In this document: positions 1 to 10,700 of the stretch, one piece after another
How the letters are laid out: each line of letters begins with the position of its first letter
Numbering within the stretch: position 1 is the first letter of the stretch
Assembly (NCBI GenBank): GCA_019694165.1
Contig: JAIBCL010000007.1
Coordinates: 124,001 to 188,000, forward strand
Length of the DNA: 64,000 nucleotides
Origin: Verrucomicrobiaceae bacterium
GTDB taxonomy: Bacteria; Verrucomicrobiota; Verrucomicrobiia; Verrucomicrobiales; Verrucomicrobiaceae
Direction: 5' to 3'
Translations under genes and position numbers: made by a program
Notes under the pieces: model-generated
What the model saw: the letters and a program-made list of their open reading frames with translations, nothing else
The model's database searches: none
Told to the model about the DNA's origin: nothing

Positions 1-1343
1 TAGGCGACGAGTCCCGCCGAGTACCGTTTCTCCGCGAGTTCGACGGTCTTTTGCGCGCCGGCGACGGTTTGCGCCTGCGCCGCGGCCTGGCGGTTCAGGA
101 TCGAAATGCCGCTGAGTGCGTCCTCGACATCACGCACGGCCTTGAGCACGGTCTCGCGATACGATCCGGCCGCCTGGAGATACTTCGCGCGTTGGGCATC
201 GGTCTCGGCGAGGCGCTTGCCGCCATCAAAAACAGGCCATTGAACATCGGGGCCGAGCCCCCACACGTGACTCGCGGCGTCGGCCAGTTTCTTGAGATAA
301 CTGGTCTCGCCGCCGTTCGACAATCCGATCTTCACGCTCGGAAACACGGCGGCACGGGCCACGCCGATGAGTGCGTTCTGCTCGGCCATGGTCCGCTCGG
401 CAGCGGCGATGTCGGGCCTGCGCTCGAGCAAGTCGGACGGCAGCGAGGTCGGCACGGACGGTGGCGTGCCTGAGAGCGGCGACGGCGCGTGCGAGAGCTC
501 AGCGGGCGTCGTGCCCACTAGCAGCGCGATGGCGTGATCCAGCTCGGCGCGCAGCTTTTCCAAACCGATGGCCTCCGAACGGGCGGTGGCGAGTTCCGTC
601 TCGGCCTGCGCCACGTCGAGCTGCGCGGTGTCGCCCTGCTTGAAGCGGGCCTTGGCGAGATCGACCGCCTTCTCGCGCAGTTCGATGGCGCGCTTGAGCA
701 GGGCGATCTCGGCATCCTGCGAACGGAGCGCGAAGTAATTGAGAGCGATCTCGCCTTGCAGCGTCAGCAGCACGCTGCGGTGGTCCGCCTCGGCGGATTC
801 GGCCTTGGAGTTCGCGGCGGCGGATTGATTTCTGAGCTTGCCCCAGAAATCGAGTTCGTACTCGAGATCGAGCGTGCTCTTGATTCGCGTGGTGGTCACG
901 CCACCGGCAAAAGTGTTCGCCAGCGTGCCGGAACCGTGGCTCCGCTTCACCGAGGAATTCCATGCGACGAAAGGAAACAGCCCGGCGCGATCCGCGCGGG
1001 CCAGCGCACGTGCCTCATCGACCTTGTGCATCGCCACTTCGAGCGTGGGGCTGTTTGCTTCCGCGCGCTGCATCAGCGCGGTGAGCCGGCTGTCACCAAA
1101 CAAGCGCCACCAGTTGCCACGCGAGTCGTGGTCACCCGGTTTAGCCTGCCGCCAGGGCCCGCTGGTCTTGAAGTGCGAGGGCAGCGCGACGGCCGGTGGG
1201 TCGTACTTGGGAGCGAGATTGCAGCCGGCGAGTGAAATGACGAACGCAGAGTGCAGAATGACGAATGAAGAGGAGCGGCGCGATGGATTCCTCGATTTGA
1301 AGGCCGCGTCGGCTGGTTTTTCGTCTGGGGTTTTCTTTTTCAT
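1..1343 (-). CDS. RND outer-membrane factor (NodT/OprM-type lipoprotein), C-terminus beyond window edge
   Basis: Outer-membrane channel lipoprotein of a tripartite RND efflux pump. Reading leftward from an ATG at 1343 the frame stays open to base 1, giving about 447 residues of a usual 470-500. It begins MKKKTPDEKPADAA, then a hydrophobic segment ending in a lipobox (SLAGC, Cys near residue 42), then the family hallmark RGNWWRLFGD. The two OEP repeats are recognisable (LDLEYELDFWGKL; LLERRPDIAAAERTMAEQNALIGVARAAVFPS). The signal peptide is unusual because its core is encoded by a dispersed repeat. The matching adaptor and permease are probably those at 14059-18382 on the same strand, but about 12.7 kb of unrelated genes lies between. 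Family assignment is firm; the pairing is inference. Confidence 0.9.
   Translation of the reverse strand, partial: MKKKTPDEKPADAAFKSRNPSRRSSSFVILHSAFVISLAGCNLAPKYDPPAVALPSHFKTSGPWRQAKPGDHDSRGNWWRLFGDSRLTALMQRAEANSPTLEVAMHKVDEARALARADRAGLFPFVAWNSSVKRSHGSGTLANTFAGGVTTTRIKSTLDLEYELDFWGKLRNQSAAANSKAESAEADHRSVLLTLQGEIALNYFALRSQDAEIALLKRAIELREKAVDLAKARFKQGDTAQLDVAQAETELATARSEAIGLEKLRAELDHAIALLVGTTPAELSHAPSPLSGTPPSVPTSLPSDLLERRPDIAAAERTMAEQNALIGVARAAVFPSVKIGLSNGGETSYLKKLADAASHVWGLGPDVQWPVFDGGKRLAETDAQRAKYLQAAGSYRETVLKAVRDVEDALSGISILNRQAAAQAQTVAGAQKTVELAEKRYSAGLVA
1234..1268. repeat. ATGACGAA-type dispersed repeat inside a signal-peptide coding region
   Basis: Two degenerate copies of a GAATGACGAA(T/C)G unit separated by a GCAGAGTGCA spacer. 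They lie within codons about 24-36 of the outer-membrane-factor gene and encode its SFVILHSAFVIS core. The same unit recurs in both orientations at 17181-17285. Confidence 0.7.
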
Positions 1344-1463
1344 TAATTGTCTTTCGGCGCTCGTGACGCAGTGATCATCATCCTCATTCTCCGTCCCTGA
1401 GGCTCATTGGACTTCTTGCCCAGGTTCTACGGCCTGGCAGGACACATTTGTTGTCATTTTCCT

Positions 1464-2897
1464 TCACTCGAGAACCCGCTTCGTGATCGCCGCCTCCATC
1501 GTCTGCGCGAGCACCTCGCACAGGGCTTCACACGCGGCTGCGTCACCATCATGGAAGGCATTGGCTCCCTCCGTCAATTTCACGAGGGAGAAAACGCCTC
1601 GCTTTTCGCCGGCGCAGTAAAACGGCACCGCCACCATCGCATGGGTCGTCTTGCCGAGAATCTGGTCAATGGCCGTCGAGTGCTGCGGCCCGAGATCACC
1701 GGCATCAGCGGAACGAGCGACACAGATGGTTTGCTCGTTTTTGAAACACCAGCTCACGATGCCAGCGCGCAAGGACTGGAGCTGACCGATCATTGCCGGC
1801 TCAGTCGGATTGAAGACGGCCTTGAGCGACATGGTCGCCTCATCCAGCAGCCACAGCGTTCCTGCATCAGCACCCGTCTTTGCCAGAACGCTCTCGTGGA
1901 GGATCGCCTCACGGCTGCCTAGCAAGGCCGCCAGATCGTCGGGTCCATGCCACGCCACCGTGCGTGTCACGGCGCGCTTCAGCCGGCCACGCTGCCCCGC
2001 CAGTACCGCGTCGCGCTCCACTGGCGGCTCGTGACGCCGCACGGCTTTGAGGCACTCCGCCACCCAGTCCTGAGTCGCCTCATCTTCCAGCAGCCTCATC
2101 TGCCACGCGGCCATCGCCGTCTTGTCGCCGGGCGATTCACACAGGGTCAGCAGCGCCTCTCGATCCTCGTCCGTCAGCGGCGGGTGAGAGCTTTTCTCTC
2201 CCGGATGCCGTCCGCACCAGACTTCGGGGAAAGGCTCCGCCACCTGCGCCAGCGCCACCAGGCCCGCCTCCCCGCCAAAGTCATGCATGAGGCTCTGGTT
2301 GATCTTCTTCAGATCGGCGGAGACCTGCGTCTTGTGGATGCCAAAGAGATCACCCGCATCCCCTTGCTGTGCGTCGCGCTGCTGGAGGGCGAGGATCACG
2401 GCATGGCGCGGTTTGGATTCGCCGAGCGCGCGGATCGCGTCCGCAAACCGGCACAGAATCGACAGCGTCAACTCCGACACCTCTTCGCTTGCGGACGCAT
2501 TCTTAGCATCCGCATGGTCGGCTTCGAGTTTCTCAAACTCACCCTCGCCCATGTCGCCGGACGTCAGCGGACCACGTTTGACCCCGCTCTTGTTCCATTC
2601 GAGCACCTGCTGGTAAGCGATCGTTGTCAGATACGCCGCCAGTGGACTCTCCGCCTTCCATGCGGCGATCTTGCACCCCTCGACTCCGGCCAGGAGCTTC
2701 TCCATCGCCTTGTCCACCGCTGCGGGCACCATTCGCTTGAGCAGCGGATTCGAGCGGAACTTCTCCTGCAGCACGCGCGTCGCCGCAGGCTGCAGCTCTT
2801 TCCAAAGCTCCTCCTCCGCCTTCCAGCCGCGCACGATGGCATCACGCCAGGCGCGGTCGCGTTCGATGATTGTTTTGTCTTCGGATGAGGCGGGCAT
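1464..2897 (-). CDS. Sigma-70-like regulator with C-terminal GAF domain
   Basis: Predicted cytoplasmic transcription regulator of 477 residues. Residues about 1-190 resemble an ECF-type sigma factor: a region-2-like segment SPLAAYLTTIAYQQVLEW, an acidic linker, then a region-4-like helix-turn-helix DLFGIHKTQVSADLKKI. Residues about 315-475 read as a GAF sensor domain (ILHESVLAKTGADAGTLWLLDE; TTHAMVAVPFYCAGEKRGVFSLV). I chose the ATG at 2897 (MPASSEDK) because the 51 residues that a longer frame would add have a cysteine- and arginine-rich, non-coding character. It is divergent from the secreted-protein gene at 3089. The GAF ligand is unknown. The sigma assignment is moderate because the -10 recognition helix is poorly conserved. 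Confidence 0.6.
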   Translation of the reverse strand: MPASSEDKTIIERDRAWRDAIVRGWKAEEELWKELQPAATRVLQEKFRSNPLLKRMVPAAVDKAMEKLLAGVEGCKIAAWKAESPLAAYLTTIAYQQVLEWNKSGVKRGPLTSGDMGEGEFEKLEADHADAKNASASEEVSELTLSILCRFADAIRALGESKPRHAVILALQQRDAQQGDAGDLFGIHKTQVSADLKKINQSLMHDFGGEAGLVALAQVAEPFPEVWCGRHPGEKSSHPPLTDEDREALLTLCESPGDKTAMAAWQMRLLEDEATQDWVAECLKAVRRHEPPVERDAVLAGQRGRLKRAVTRTVAWHGPDDLAALLGSREAILHESVLAKTGADAGTLWLLDEATMSLKAVFNPTEPAMIGQLQSLRAGIVSWCFKNEQTICVARSADAGDLGPQHSTAIDQILGKTTHAMVAVPFYCAGEKRGVFSLVKLTEGANAFHDGDAAACEALCEVLAQTMEAAITKRVLE

Positions 2898-3088
2898 GCA
2901 CGCAGTGTGGCGGGAGCACCACGGCCGGCAACACGCGCTTTGAGAAAATATTTCGAGCCAGCTCTCAACTCCGCATTCCCCGCGCCCTCTCCCTGACAAG
3001 CACGCACGTCCGCCTGCCTGCCAGACAGCAGGGCCAGATGAGACGGGCACGCCGGAATCGAACCCTCGACCTCATCACTCCGCTCATC

Positions 3089-3778
3089 ATGAAAACACAT
3101 CGCATCATCATCCTCGCCGCCGTCATCTCGACCTGCGGCTTCTCCATCAGCCAAGCTCAGCCCACCGCAGGTGCCAAAGCAGCGCCGAGCAAAACAGAGT
3201 CCGCGTGGCAGGCGTTCCAGTCCGCCAACCGGATCGGCAGCGTCGGCGATCGCTCGCCCGCTGATCCAGCCGACCTCGCCAGCTACGAGCAGCCCATTCA
3301 GCGGCTCCTCTGCATCTCGCAGAGCCTGCGTGAGATCGACCTCTCAGGTGTCGATCCCATCCTCGCCCGTCACATCAAAGAAAGCGCCGATGCACATCGG
3401 GGCATGGCCGCTGCTTTGCGCGAGGCGCGGCAGTCCCTCGTCCCCGCCTTGATCGGCCTGCAGTCCGAGCTCGCCACCACCGAGCGCGGCCAGATCATTG
3501 CCTGCGAAGCATGCCTCGACCTCGAGCGCGCCGCGCCGGACGAGACGTTGATCCAGCTCGCCGCCCGCTTGCAGAATGATCCCGCGCTATCCGCCGAGTC
3601 CCACTTCCTGCCCAAGCAATGCCGCATCATCGCTGCATTAGCGGACTCCTTCGATCACGCGGAAAAGCGCCTGCGCCGCGCCTATGCCGACCACGAGCAA
3701 ATCGCCACCAAGCTCGGCGTGAAATACGGCTCCGAATTCTCGGCTGGCAATCGCCTCACCACCCTCTGGGCATGGTAG
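3089..3778 (+). CDS. Secreted helical protein of unknown function
   Basis: A 229-residue protein that I do not recognise. The ATG at 3089 gives a clean Sec signal peptide (MKTHRIIILAAVISTCGFS, cleavage after AQA near residue 24). The mature part is helix-rich and charged, with no catalytic motif that I can see and no membrane segment, so it is probably periplasmic. It is the first of a run of plus-strand genes (3089, 4399, 4703, 10768) but is separated from the next by a 620-base spacer with a terminator-like hairpin and a REP-like inverted repeat, so co-transcription is doubtful. Confidence 0.75.
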   Translation: MKTHRIIILAAVISTCGFSISQAQPTAGAKAAPSKTESAWQAFQSANRIGSVGDRSPADPADLASYEQPIQRLLCISQSLREIDLSGVDPILARHIKESADAHRGMAAALREARQSLVPALIGLQSELATTERGQIIACEACLDLERAAPDETLIQLAARLQNDPALSAESHFLPKQCRIIAALADSFDHAEKRLRRAYADHEQIATKLGVKYGSEFSAGNRLTTLWAW

Positions 3779-3810
3779 GCCGTTGTTGATCGCACATACC
3801 GCCGAACGCG

Positions 3811-3844
3811 CGAGCCGGGGTCCCGTGGTGGAGTCCCCGGCTCG
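3811..3844 (+). terminator. Terminator-like hairpin after the 3089-3778 gene
   Basis: Perfect 10-bp arms CGAGCCGGGG and CCCCGGCTCG with a 14-nt loop, 33 bases past the stop codon. The following sequence is only weakly T-rich, so it may be a 3' stability hairpin rather than a classic intrinsic terminator. Confidence 0.5.
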
Positions 3845-3985
3845 TTGCTGTTTGCACGCAATCGTCCTCGTCCTCCTTCTCGCACTCGTCCTCGATAAGC
3901 ACTCGGTCAGCCTCCGAGCCAGCCCGGCAAATACTGTGAAAGATCATAGTCAGGCAAATGAGTGCGTGGGAGCGCCGCACCACTC

Positions 3986-4122
3986 CCCCTCACCCCAGCC
4001 CTCTCCCACAGGGAGAGGGAGCAGAACGAGCTCTCGCTCGAAGCACAATGCACTCATTTTTCACCCTGGCGCGGCAGCGCCATCGTCTCCCTCGCCCACG
4101 GGGAGAGGGCTGGGGTGAGGGG
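3986..4122. repeat. REP/BIME-like inverted repeat
   Basis: Two perfect 22-bp inverted arms, 3986-4007 (starting CCCCTCACCCCAGCC) and 4101-4122 (starting GGGAGAGGGCTGGGG), about 93 bp apart. The left arm also forms its own hairpin, CCCTCTCCC-aca-GGGAGAGGG at 3998-4018. It occupies the non-coding stretch 3779-4398, where I see no other gene. This design matches REP-type intergenic repeats found in many bacteria. Confidence 0.8.
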
Positions 4123-4398
4123 GGTGTTTTCTCGGTGTTCGACGGATTTGCCGGACAGGCTCTCATCGCCGTGCTGCGAGGACGAGCAAGAGGCATCTCG
4201 GTCCCGGCTTCCTGCCCCCAGCTCCCCGCCCACAGCCCCCTGCGCCCTGCAAAAAAAATCTCAACTTTCTTCTCAACTCCCCTCCGCCCGCCCCCTCAGC
4301 CAGGTGAAGACGCTGATCTTCATCACCTCGCCGCGAGTGCGGCACGGGATCCGATGACGCCGACGGCTTCGCCACCACCACTCCACCACCGCATCATC

Positions 4399-4644
4399 AT
4401 GGACACCATCGTTTACCTCGTCATCGGCCTCGTCGCCGTCTCTGTCATCATCCAGCTCGTCATGAAGGCCGTCTCCTTCCTCACCGTCCTCGCCGCGCGC
4501 GCCGCCGTGCTCTTTGCGAAGATCGGCGCCGCCGTCGTCTTCATGCTCATCGTCAAGGGCGCGCTCATGCTCCAGGGCAAGGTCGATGAGATCAAAAAGA
4601 CCCCGCAGGCCCAGGAGATCATGGCGAGCTGGAACGGGCGCTGA
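4399..4644 (+). CDS. Small membrane protein of unknown function
   Basis: An 81-residue protein starting at the ATG at 4399, beginning MDTIVYLVIGLVAVSVIIQL. It has two hydrophobic segments (about residues 3-23 and 35-60) and a short charged C-terminus ending ASWNGR. The stop lies 58 bases before the ATG of the cyclase-kinase gene, so the two may be co-transcribed. The family is unknown. I rejected a longer upstream frame because it runs through the REP-like repeat. Confidence 0.6.
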   Translation: MDTIVYLVIGLVAVSVIIQLVMKAVSFLTVLAARAAVLFAKIGAAVVFMLIVKGALMLQGKVDEIKKTPQAQEIMASWNGR

Positions 4645-4702
4645 TCCCGTCATCTCCAGTTACACCAGCCTTGCATCGACATTCCCAACTCTTCACACTG
4701 CC

Positions 4703-7700
4703 ATGAAACACCAACGCCCAAAGTTCATGAACGAAGTTGCTCCCCACCCACTCACTTTGTTGTTCGGTGACATTGTCGGCTCCGTGGACCTCAAGCGGAC
4801 GCTTGGCGAGGTGAAAGCCGCCCACATGATCGAGCGTGTGGGCGCGATATTCTCCGAGTGCTGCCAAGCTACCAGTGGCGACTACCTCGACAACGCCGGT
4901 GACGGTTACTTCGCCACCTTTACTGCGCCGAGTGCTGCGGTGCATTGCGGCTTGCTGTTTCTCTGGCGTTTGGAACGTGAACCGTGGGAGCATGGTCCTG
5001 TTCAAGTTCGTGTCGCCGCTCATGTTGGCGAGATCAAGGTTCAGGTTCTCGATCACAGCCGCAATCAACGCAAACCCAGTGGCCTAGCTGTGGACATCGC
5101 AGCAAGGGTCATGAATCTCGATGTCCCGGGCCGCTTCTTCCTGACCTATGAAACCTCTGCCATTGCCCGAGGACATGGCAGTCTCCGCACGGAGAGTGAT
5201 GGGCCGCTTGGGATTGGTGAGATTGCAAAATGGGAGCCCTTCAACCACGGCTACTACGGCTTCAAAGGCGGTTTTGTGCCCGGCAGTGAGTCTGCGGATG
5301 GCGGCGCCCTCTTGATTCCGCCCGAGGAACCGCTGCAGATATGCGAGGCAGTCATGGCTGGGCGTCAGCCGCTGCGTCCTTCTCCGACCTCGGAGAAATG
5401 CTGGCCCGTCGATCGTCTGTGGAACCGCCTGACAAAGCCAGAAGACCCTGTCCCCGAGATTCGTGAAGGCCAGTTGGTGCCGGGAAACACCGGTGGCGCA
5501 TGGGTCATCGAGCGTTCGCTTGGGCGGGGCGGCTTCGGTGAGGCATGGTTGGCAGAGGATCGAGATCGCCCTGGCGAATATCGCGTCTTCAAATTCCCCA
5601 ACGACCCTCAGCGCGTCCGTTCCTTCTTCCGCGAGGAGAAGCTCGCACGCATCCTTGACCGCGAAATCAGCGGCCTGAACGATCAGAAGGGCATTGTGAA
5701 GGTTCTCGGCATGTCTCGCGAGAGCCCCATGTGGATCGCCACCGACTTTTATCCACACGGCAGTCTCGTGGATTGGGTGCAGGAAAATCCAGAAGCCTTT
5801 GCTGCATTGCCAAGGCCCGAGCGCATACGTTTCATCATCGAGCTGGCCCGCATCGTCCAGCGTGCGCATGAGGTCGGCGTCATTCACAAAGACATCAAGC
5901 CCAGCAACATCTTCATCCGCATGGATGTCGATGGGACCATCCACCCCGTTCTCGCTGACTTCGGCATCGGCTGCATCGTCCGCCAGGAACTCCTCGACAA
6001 ACACGGCCCCCAGCACAGCGGGAATTCCGGCCTGATCACTGTCATCGGCAGCAGCCGCACCGGCACCAGCATCTATTCACCGCAGGAGTATCTGAAGCCG
6101 GATGCCACTCCCACGGCAAAGGGTGATGTCTTTGCTCTCGGCAAGGTGCTCTACCAGTTCATCATCGGCGACCTCACCGAACCAGCCTACAGCGCCAGGG
6201 AATGCCGCCGCCGTGTTTCGGACGAGTTCTTGTTCCAGGTCATCGACAAGGCGGTGGAAGTCGAGAGCGCGCGTTTTGAGTCTGCTGAGGAGCTTGCCCG
6301 GAAACTGGAGTGTCTCGAAGAGGATCGCGCAGCCTCGCGCGAGGCGGAATTGCGCGAACAGCTAGCCCGGCAGACCAAGCTCAGGGAAGAAGCCGATCAC
6401 CTTGCTTCACTGGCAAAAGAAGCTGAGACGAATGCGAAACTCGCCCAGTCGGAAGCCGAACGCAGAAGCCGCTTGTTTCGTTGGGCGGCCGTTTTGGTCG
6501 GCTGCCTGATGCTCATTGCAGTCGCGCTGGCTGTTACCGCGAAGCAGAGCCAGCTAAAGGAGGCGGAGCAAAAACAACTGGCGGTCAAGGCTCAAGAAGC
6601 TGCTGAGCGCAACCGGCAACGCGCCTCCAGCACGATCGACCAGATGGGCACGCGCCTGATCGAGATGAAGGAAGAGACCTGGAGCGACACCCGGTCAAAC
6701 ATGGCCGCTGACATCGACCAATTTGAGGAAGATCAGCCTGACGACTGGTCCCATCCTGAGTGGATGTTGGAACGGGCGATCCGGCTCAAGCTACGGGCCT
6801 ACGTTGCTTCAAACGTTCTCACGGGTTCGGACGGCGGGACTGTTGAAAGCGGACGGCGGACGAAAGCATTGAATCTGCGCCTGCGGGCGTTGGAGATTCT
6901 CAGGAAGCTGTGTGCATCGAAACCGTCTGATGACCGATGCGCGCAGGAATACGCCGAAGAACTTTTGCTGCTGGCCACAAATGACGGCTTTGACGAGTCA
7001 GCTTTGTTCGATCTCGATAGCGACGGCAAGGATCGGGCAATGCGCCTCGGCTTGCTGGACCCGATGCCGGGACCTCTTCGCTACGCCGATGCTCTGAGCA
7101 TCTTTTCCACCCGTTGCATTCAAGAAGGCCTTCGCCTCGTGCGGTCAAGGCGAGGAGTCAGTTTGGGGCCGCTGCTCGATCCCTGTTCGTGGCGGGTGTG
7201 GGAGGGATATTTCGGGGGGCTGCGGGCTAGCCAGATGCTCACGACAGGCACTGTGGAGATTGATCTTGGCGGCGTCACCGCCTTCTTCGGAGAGAGAAGG
7301 CCTGGATCCCCGGTATTCGCTGGTATCGACATGACAAACCGCAGCCTTGCGTGGCTGAACCTCCAGTTGCCGGCAGATTGGCGATTCAATCACGACTCGC
7401 CCGATTGCCTCCTCATCTCCGCCGCAAACTGTTTTCTCGAGTCACCTAAGGCGACGCGATGGGACTATTGGTCCGATTTGAACCAGGCAGCGAAGGACAA
7501 GGGCCTTTCCCCGTTCGAGCAGCGTGTCTTTGCCCGCAGTTTATTAGTCAAATGCAAGGTGTCGTATCGTGTGTTTCAACAATTGCGAAAGCGCGGCCTT
7601 ACCGATCGAAACGCCTTGCTGCGATTCGCGGCAGATTCGCTAGCCAACGCAATGGCACTCAACCCGAGCGATCCGAAGAAGGGACAGGGGCTCTTTTCCC

Positions 7701-10700
7701 AATCGCTCGATATGGCGGCTTCAGTTGCCGCTGAGTTTCCTCATGACATGGCGGCACATGAGGCGGAGTTGGAGATCGCCCACCAGGCATTGCACGCACA
7801 GCAGGACCCAGCGGAAGCCGCCAAATTCAAGGAGCGCATGGTTGGCGCGGCACGTCGATTGGAATCTCTCGTCCCTGGGCGCCTGTTCCATTGGCTTTCG
7901 CTGGAAGCCAAGGCTGAATCGGATCTCGCAAGGGTTTATGCCAACTTTGATCCCGTTCGGGCGGTCTCGTTATTCAACGGAGCCATCGCTCAGAGACGAA
8001 AGCTGATCGACGCTTTTCCAAACCATGCGAGTGAGATGTATGAGGCAATCGTCATCAGTCAATACGAGCGCACTTTGTGGCACGTCGCGCATCAGGAGTT
8101 CTTCGACGGCGCGGCTCTTGATGAGACAGTACGGGACATGCTCGCCACCACGGCCAAGTGGCTCACTCTGGATGGGTCTCACGACAACATCACCGCACAG
8201 ACCTTTCATGCGTGGGCAGCAGCTTCCAGCGCCGCGCAGGAAGCCGATCATCAGGATCCAGACTGGCCGAAACTCCGCACAACTTTGCTCGCCAACACGC
8301 AGACGCTCGAGCATCTGAAAAACAAGACGATTCAACGCGAGAAGTCTTCGGAGACGACTCAATGCCTTCAAGCGCAACTGGAAGCGCTCGTCGTCAGCTA
8401 CGAAACACTGGCACGCATCCCGGTCACACAGGCAACACCCACCGATGGCGCAACAAGTCCGTTGGATTACTTGAGGATGTATCACGCCGCTGGCAAGGAG
8501 CTTTGGAAAACACAGGGCGTTCAGCACAATTTTTTTGGATGCGAGATGCGCCTCCGATCTTCTGTCTTGCTGGCGCGGATACTGATGGCTGCCGGACTTC
8601 GAGATGAAGGAGATGCCGTAATGAAAGACGTGATGCTCTTGATCCGCGAGGACTTGAAACATGACGCGGCTCTCAATCCCTCTATTTCGAGACTTGTCTT
8701 TGGTGCCTGCAAACTGTGGTCCGACTATTCCATAGATAATTTCACGAGCCACCATTCGATCCCCAGCTCCCATCAAGCACTGTTCACGCTTCAAGCTGGC
8801 ATTTCAGCGGTGTCGAGCTTGCAGAATGTCGGCACTTGGAATCCCGAGGAGGTGTATCGCTTCCTGCCGAATCTCGGATTTTTGGCGTCTGCCCTTTTGA
8901 CTCCTGGCGCCTTGACCGAAGGGGATTTCGAAGGCGCCCACCCCAGGCTTCTGGGACAGGCGATAGTCGGCGCTTACGCGCAGGTCGATGACATGCTGGG
9001 GAGAACGGTGTCATGGCGTAAAATCTCCGGCCAATCTGCCTCGCGTGAAACTTTGCTAAGAGTAAATGAGGCATGGGCCTTCAGCCGCTTTGCTCTCGCT
9101 CTCGTTCTGCTGAAGCTCAATCGCCACGCTGAGGGGCTGTTGATTGACGATACGATTGTTGGCGGCACCTACGATTCTTCCATGCCGCCCGACCAATTGA
9201 ATCAGTTGAAGGTTCTTTCGCGATTTCACATTGCCTGGGATATGGCCGAGATCGAAGGAGGTCCGGTCGCTTTTGAAAAATGGCGTGCAGCGTGGCTGGG
9301 ATATTCCGGCAGGGATGGGGTGGATTCGGGCCTTGCGAAGGCGATAGGAGGCCCCTTGGAAGCATCCGCTGCTGTCTTTGCGGCCTTCGATTCGAGAAAG
9401 CACTATACCGAAGCTCATGCCGTCGCCGAAGCCGTTCTCGACTGGCTGGATGGTTTGATAAAACGCTCCACAGAAAACGAGAGGCGTTCGTTCAACGAGA
9501 TCAAGGCTGAATGGCAGGCCAGGATCGCCGACTACACGCCATCCATTTCTGCTGCTGCCGGAGGTTCCGCTCCCTTGGCGTATGCCAAACGTGCCTCGAA
9601 GCCGGCATTTCCAAAGACGGACAAGCTCATCACAAATGCTGAGGAGCCGCCCGGCGTGAAGCTCCAGGGCGGTGACTCGGCATCCATGACGATCCCATCC
9701 ATCCCCACGACTCGTGGGCCCAGTTACGAGGAAATCATCGCGGGTCTGAAGAAGGGCGGCCTCGCCGAAAAGGCGCTGTCGCTGACACCTCCGGTGGAGA
9801 TCGTCGACGTGGATGAACCGCCGCCGGCTGCCTCCGTCGCGAATCCAGCGACGAAGACTGCCCCCGCTCGATCCGGTGCTGACGGCGATCCCGAGTGGAC
9901 GGTGGTGAACTACGCCTCCTGGAACAACATTAAGGCCGCCGAGGCCGCTGCCAGCAAAGCCATAGACGAGTACGACCGTGACAAGTCCGACTCAAAGCGC
10001 AGCGCCCTTGAGAAGGCGTTGACGAATGTTGTGGACTGGTGTTTCACAACCTCCCAACACTCCGCGGCCGAGGCGTGGTCCCGCAAGCTGCTGGCCCTGA
10101 ATCCCAACAACGTCAATGCGCTCGTAAAACTCACGTCGGCGATGGTGTTCGGCGGCAGGCCTGACCAGGCTCTGAACGAACTGGAACGCCTGGCCCAGAA
10201 TCCTGCCACTTTACTGCCAGTCGCTGAGAGAACCTTGGATTTCTACTCGGAAATGCGCAAACGCGGGGGCGTCTGGGCCGGTCAATCGAAGGTTGTGCGT
10301 TTCATCTTCGACAAGGCAGGGGCAGCCATATCGGAAGCTCGAACAGCCAAACTCACCGCCGCCGAGGCACGGCAGGCCAGCGAGAATTCCATTAACTCGC
10401 AGAGCGCCCTGGCAGGTGAAGAGACATCCGTTTCAGACAAAGCCATGTATCAACGCGATTGGGCGGGCTGCGAAGCTCATGCGCGCAGAGCCATCGAGCT
10501 TGATCCGTCCGAGTCAGGGGCCTACGGCAATCTGGCGAATGCCCTGCTCTTCCAAGGCAGATACGCCGAGGCGCGTCGCATCTACCGTTCTCACTGGCAG
10601 GATTCGTTCAACGGCTGGACTCTCGGTGGCGCGATTCTCGAAGACTTTGACCGGCTCGCTGCCGTCGGCATCACGCACCCGGATGTCGAGCGCGTCAAAG

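Noticed and set aside
3054-3080. Minus-strand sequence GGTCGAGGGTTCGATTCCGG resembling a tRNA T-arm
   Set aside because: The T-stem does not pair well, and no anticodon arm, D-arm or acceptor stem can be built from the flanking bases. At most a decayed 3' tRNA fragment or chance similarity.
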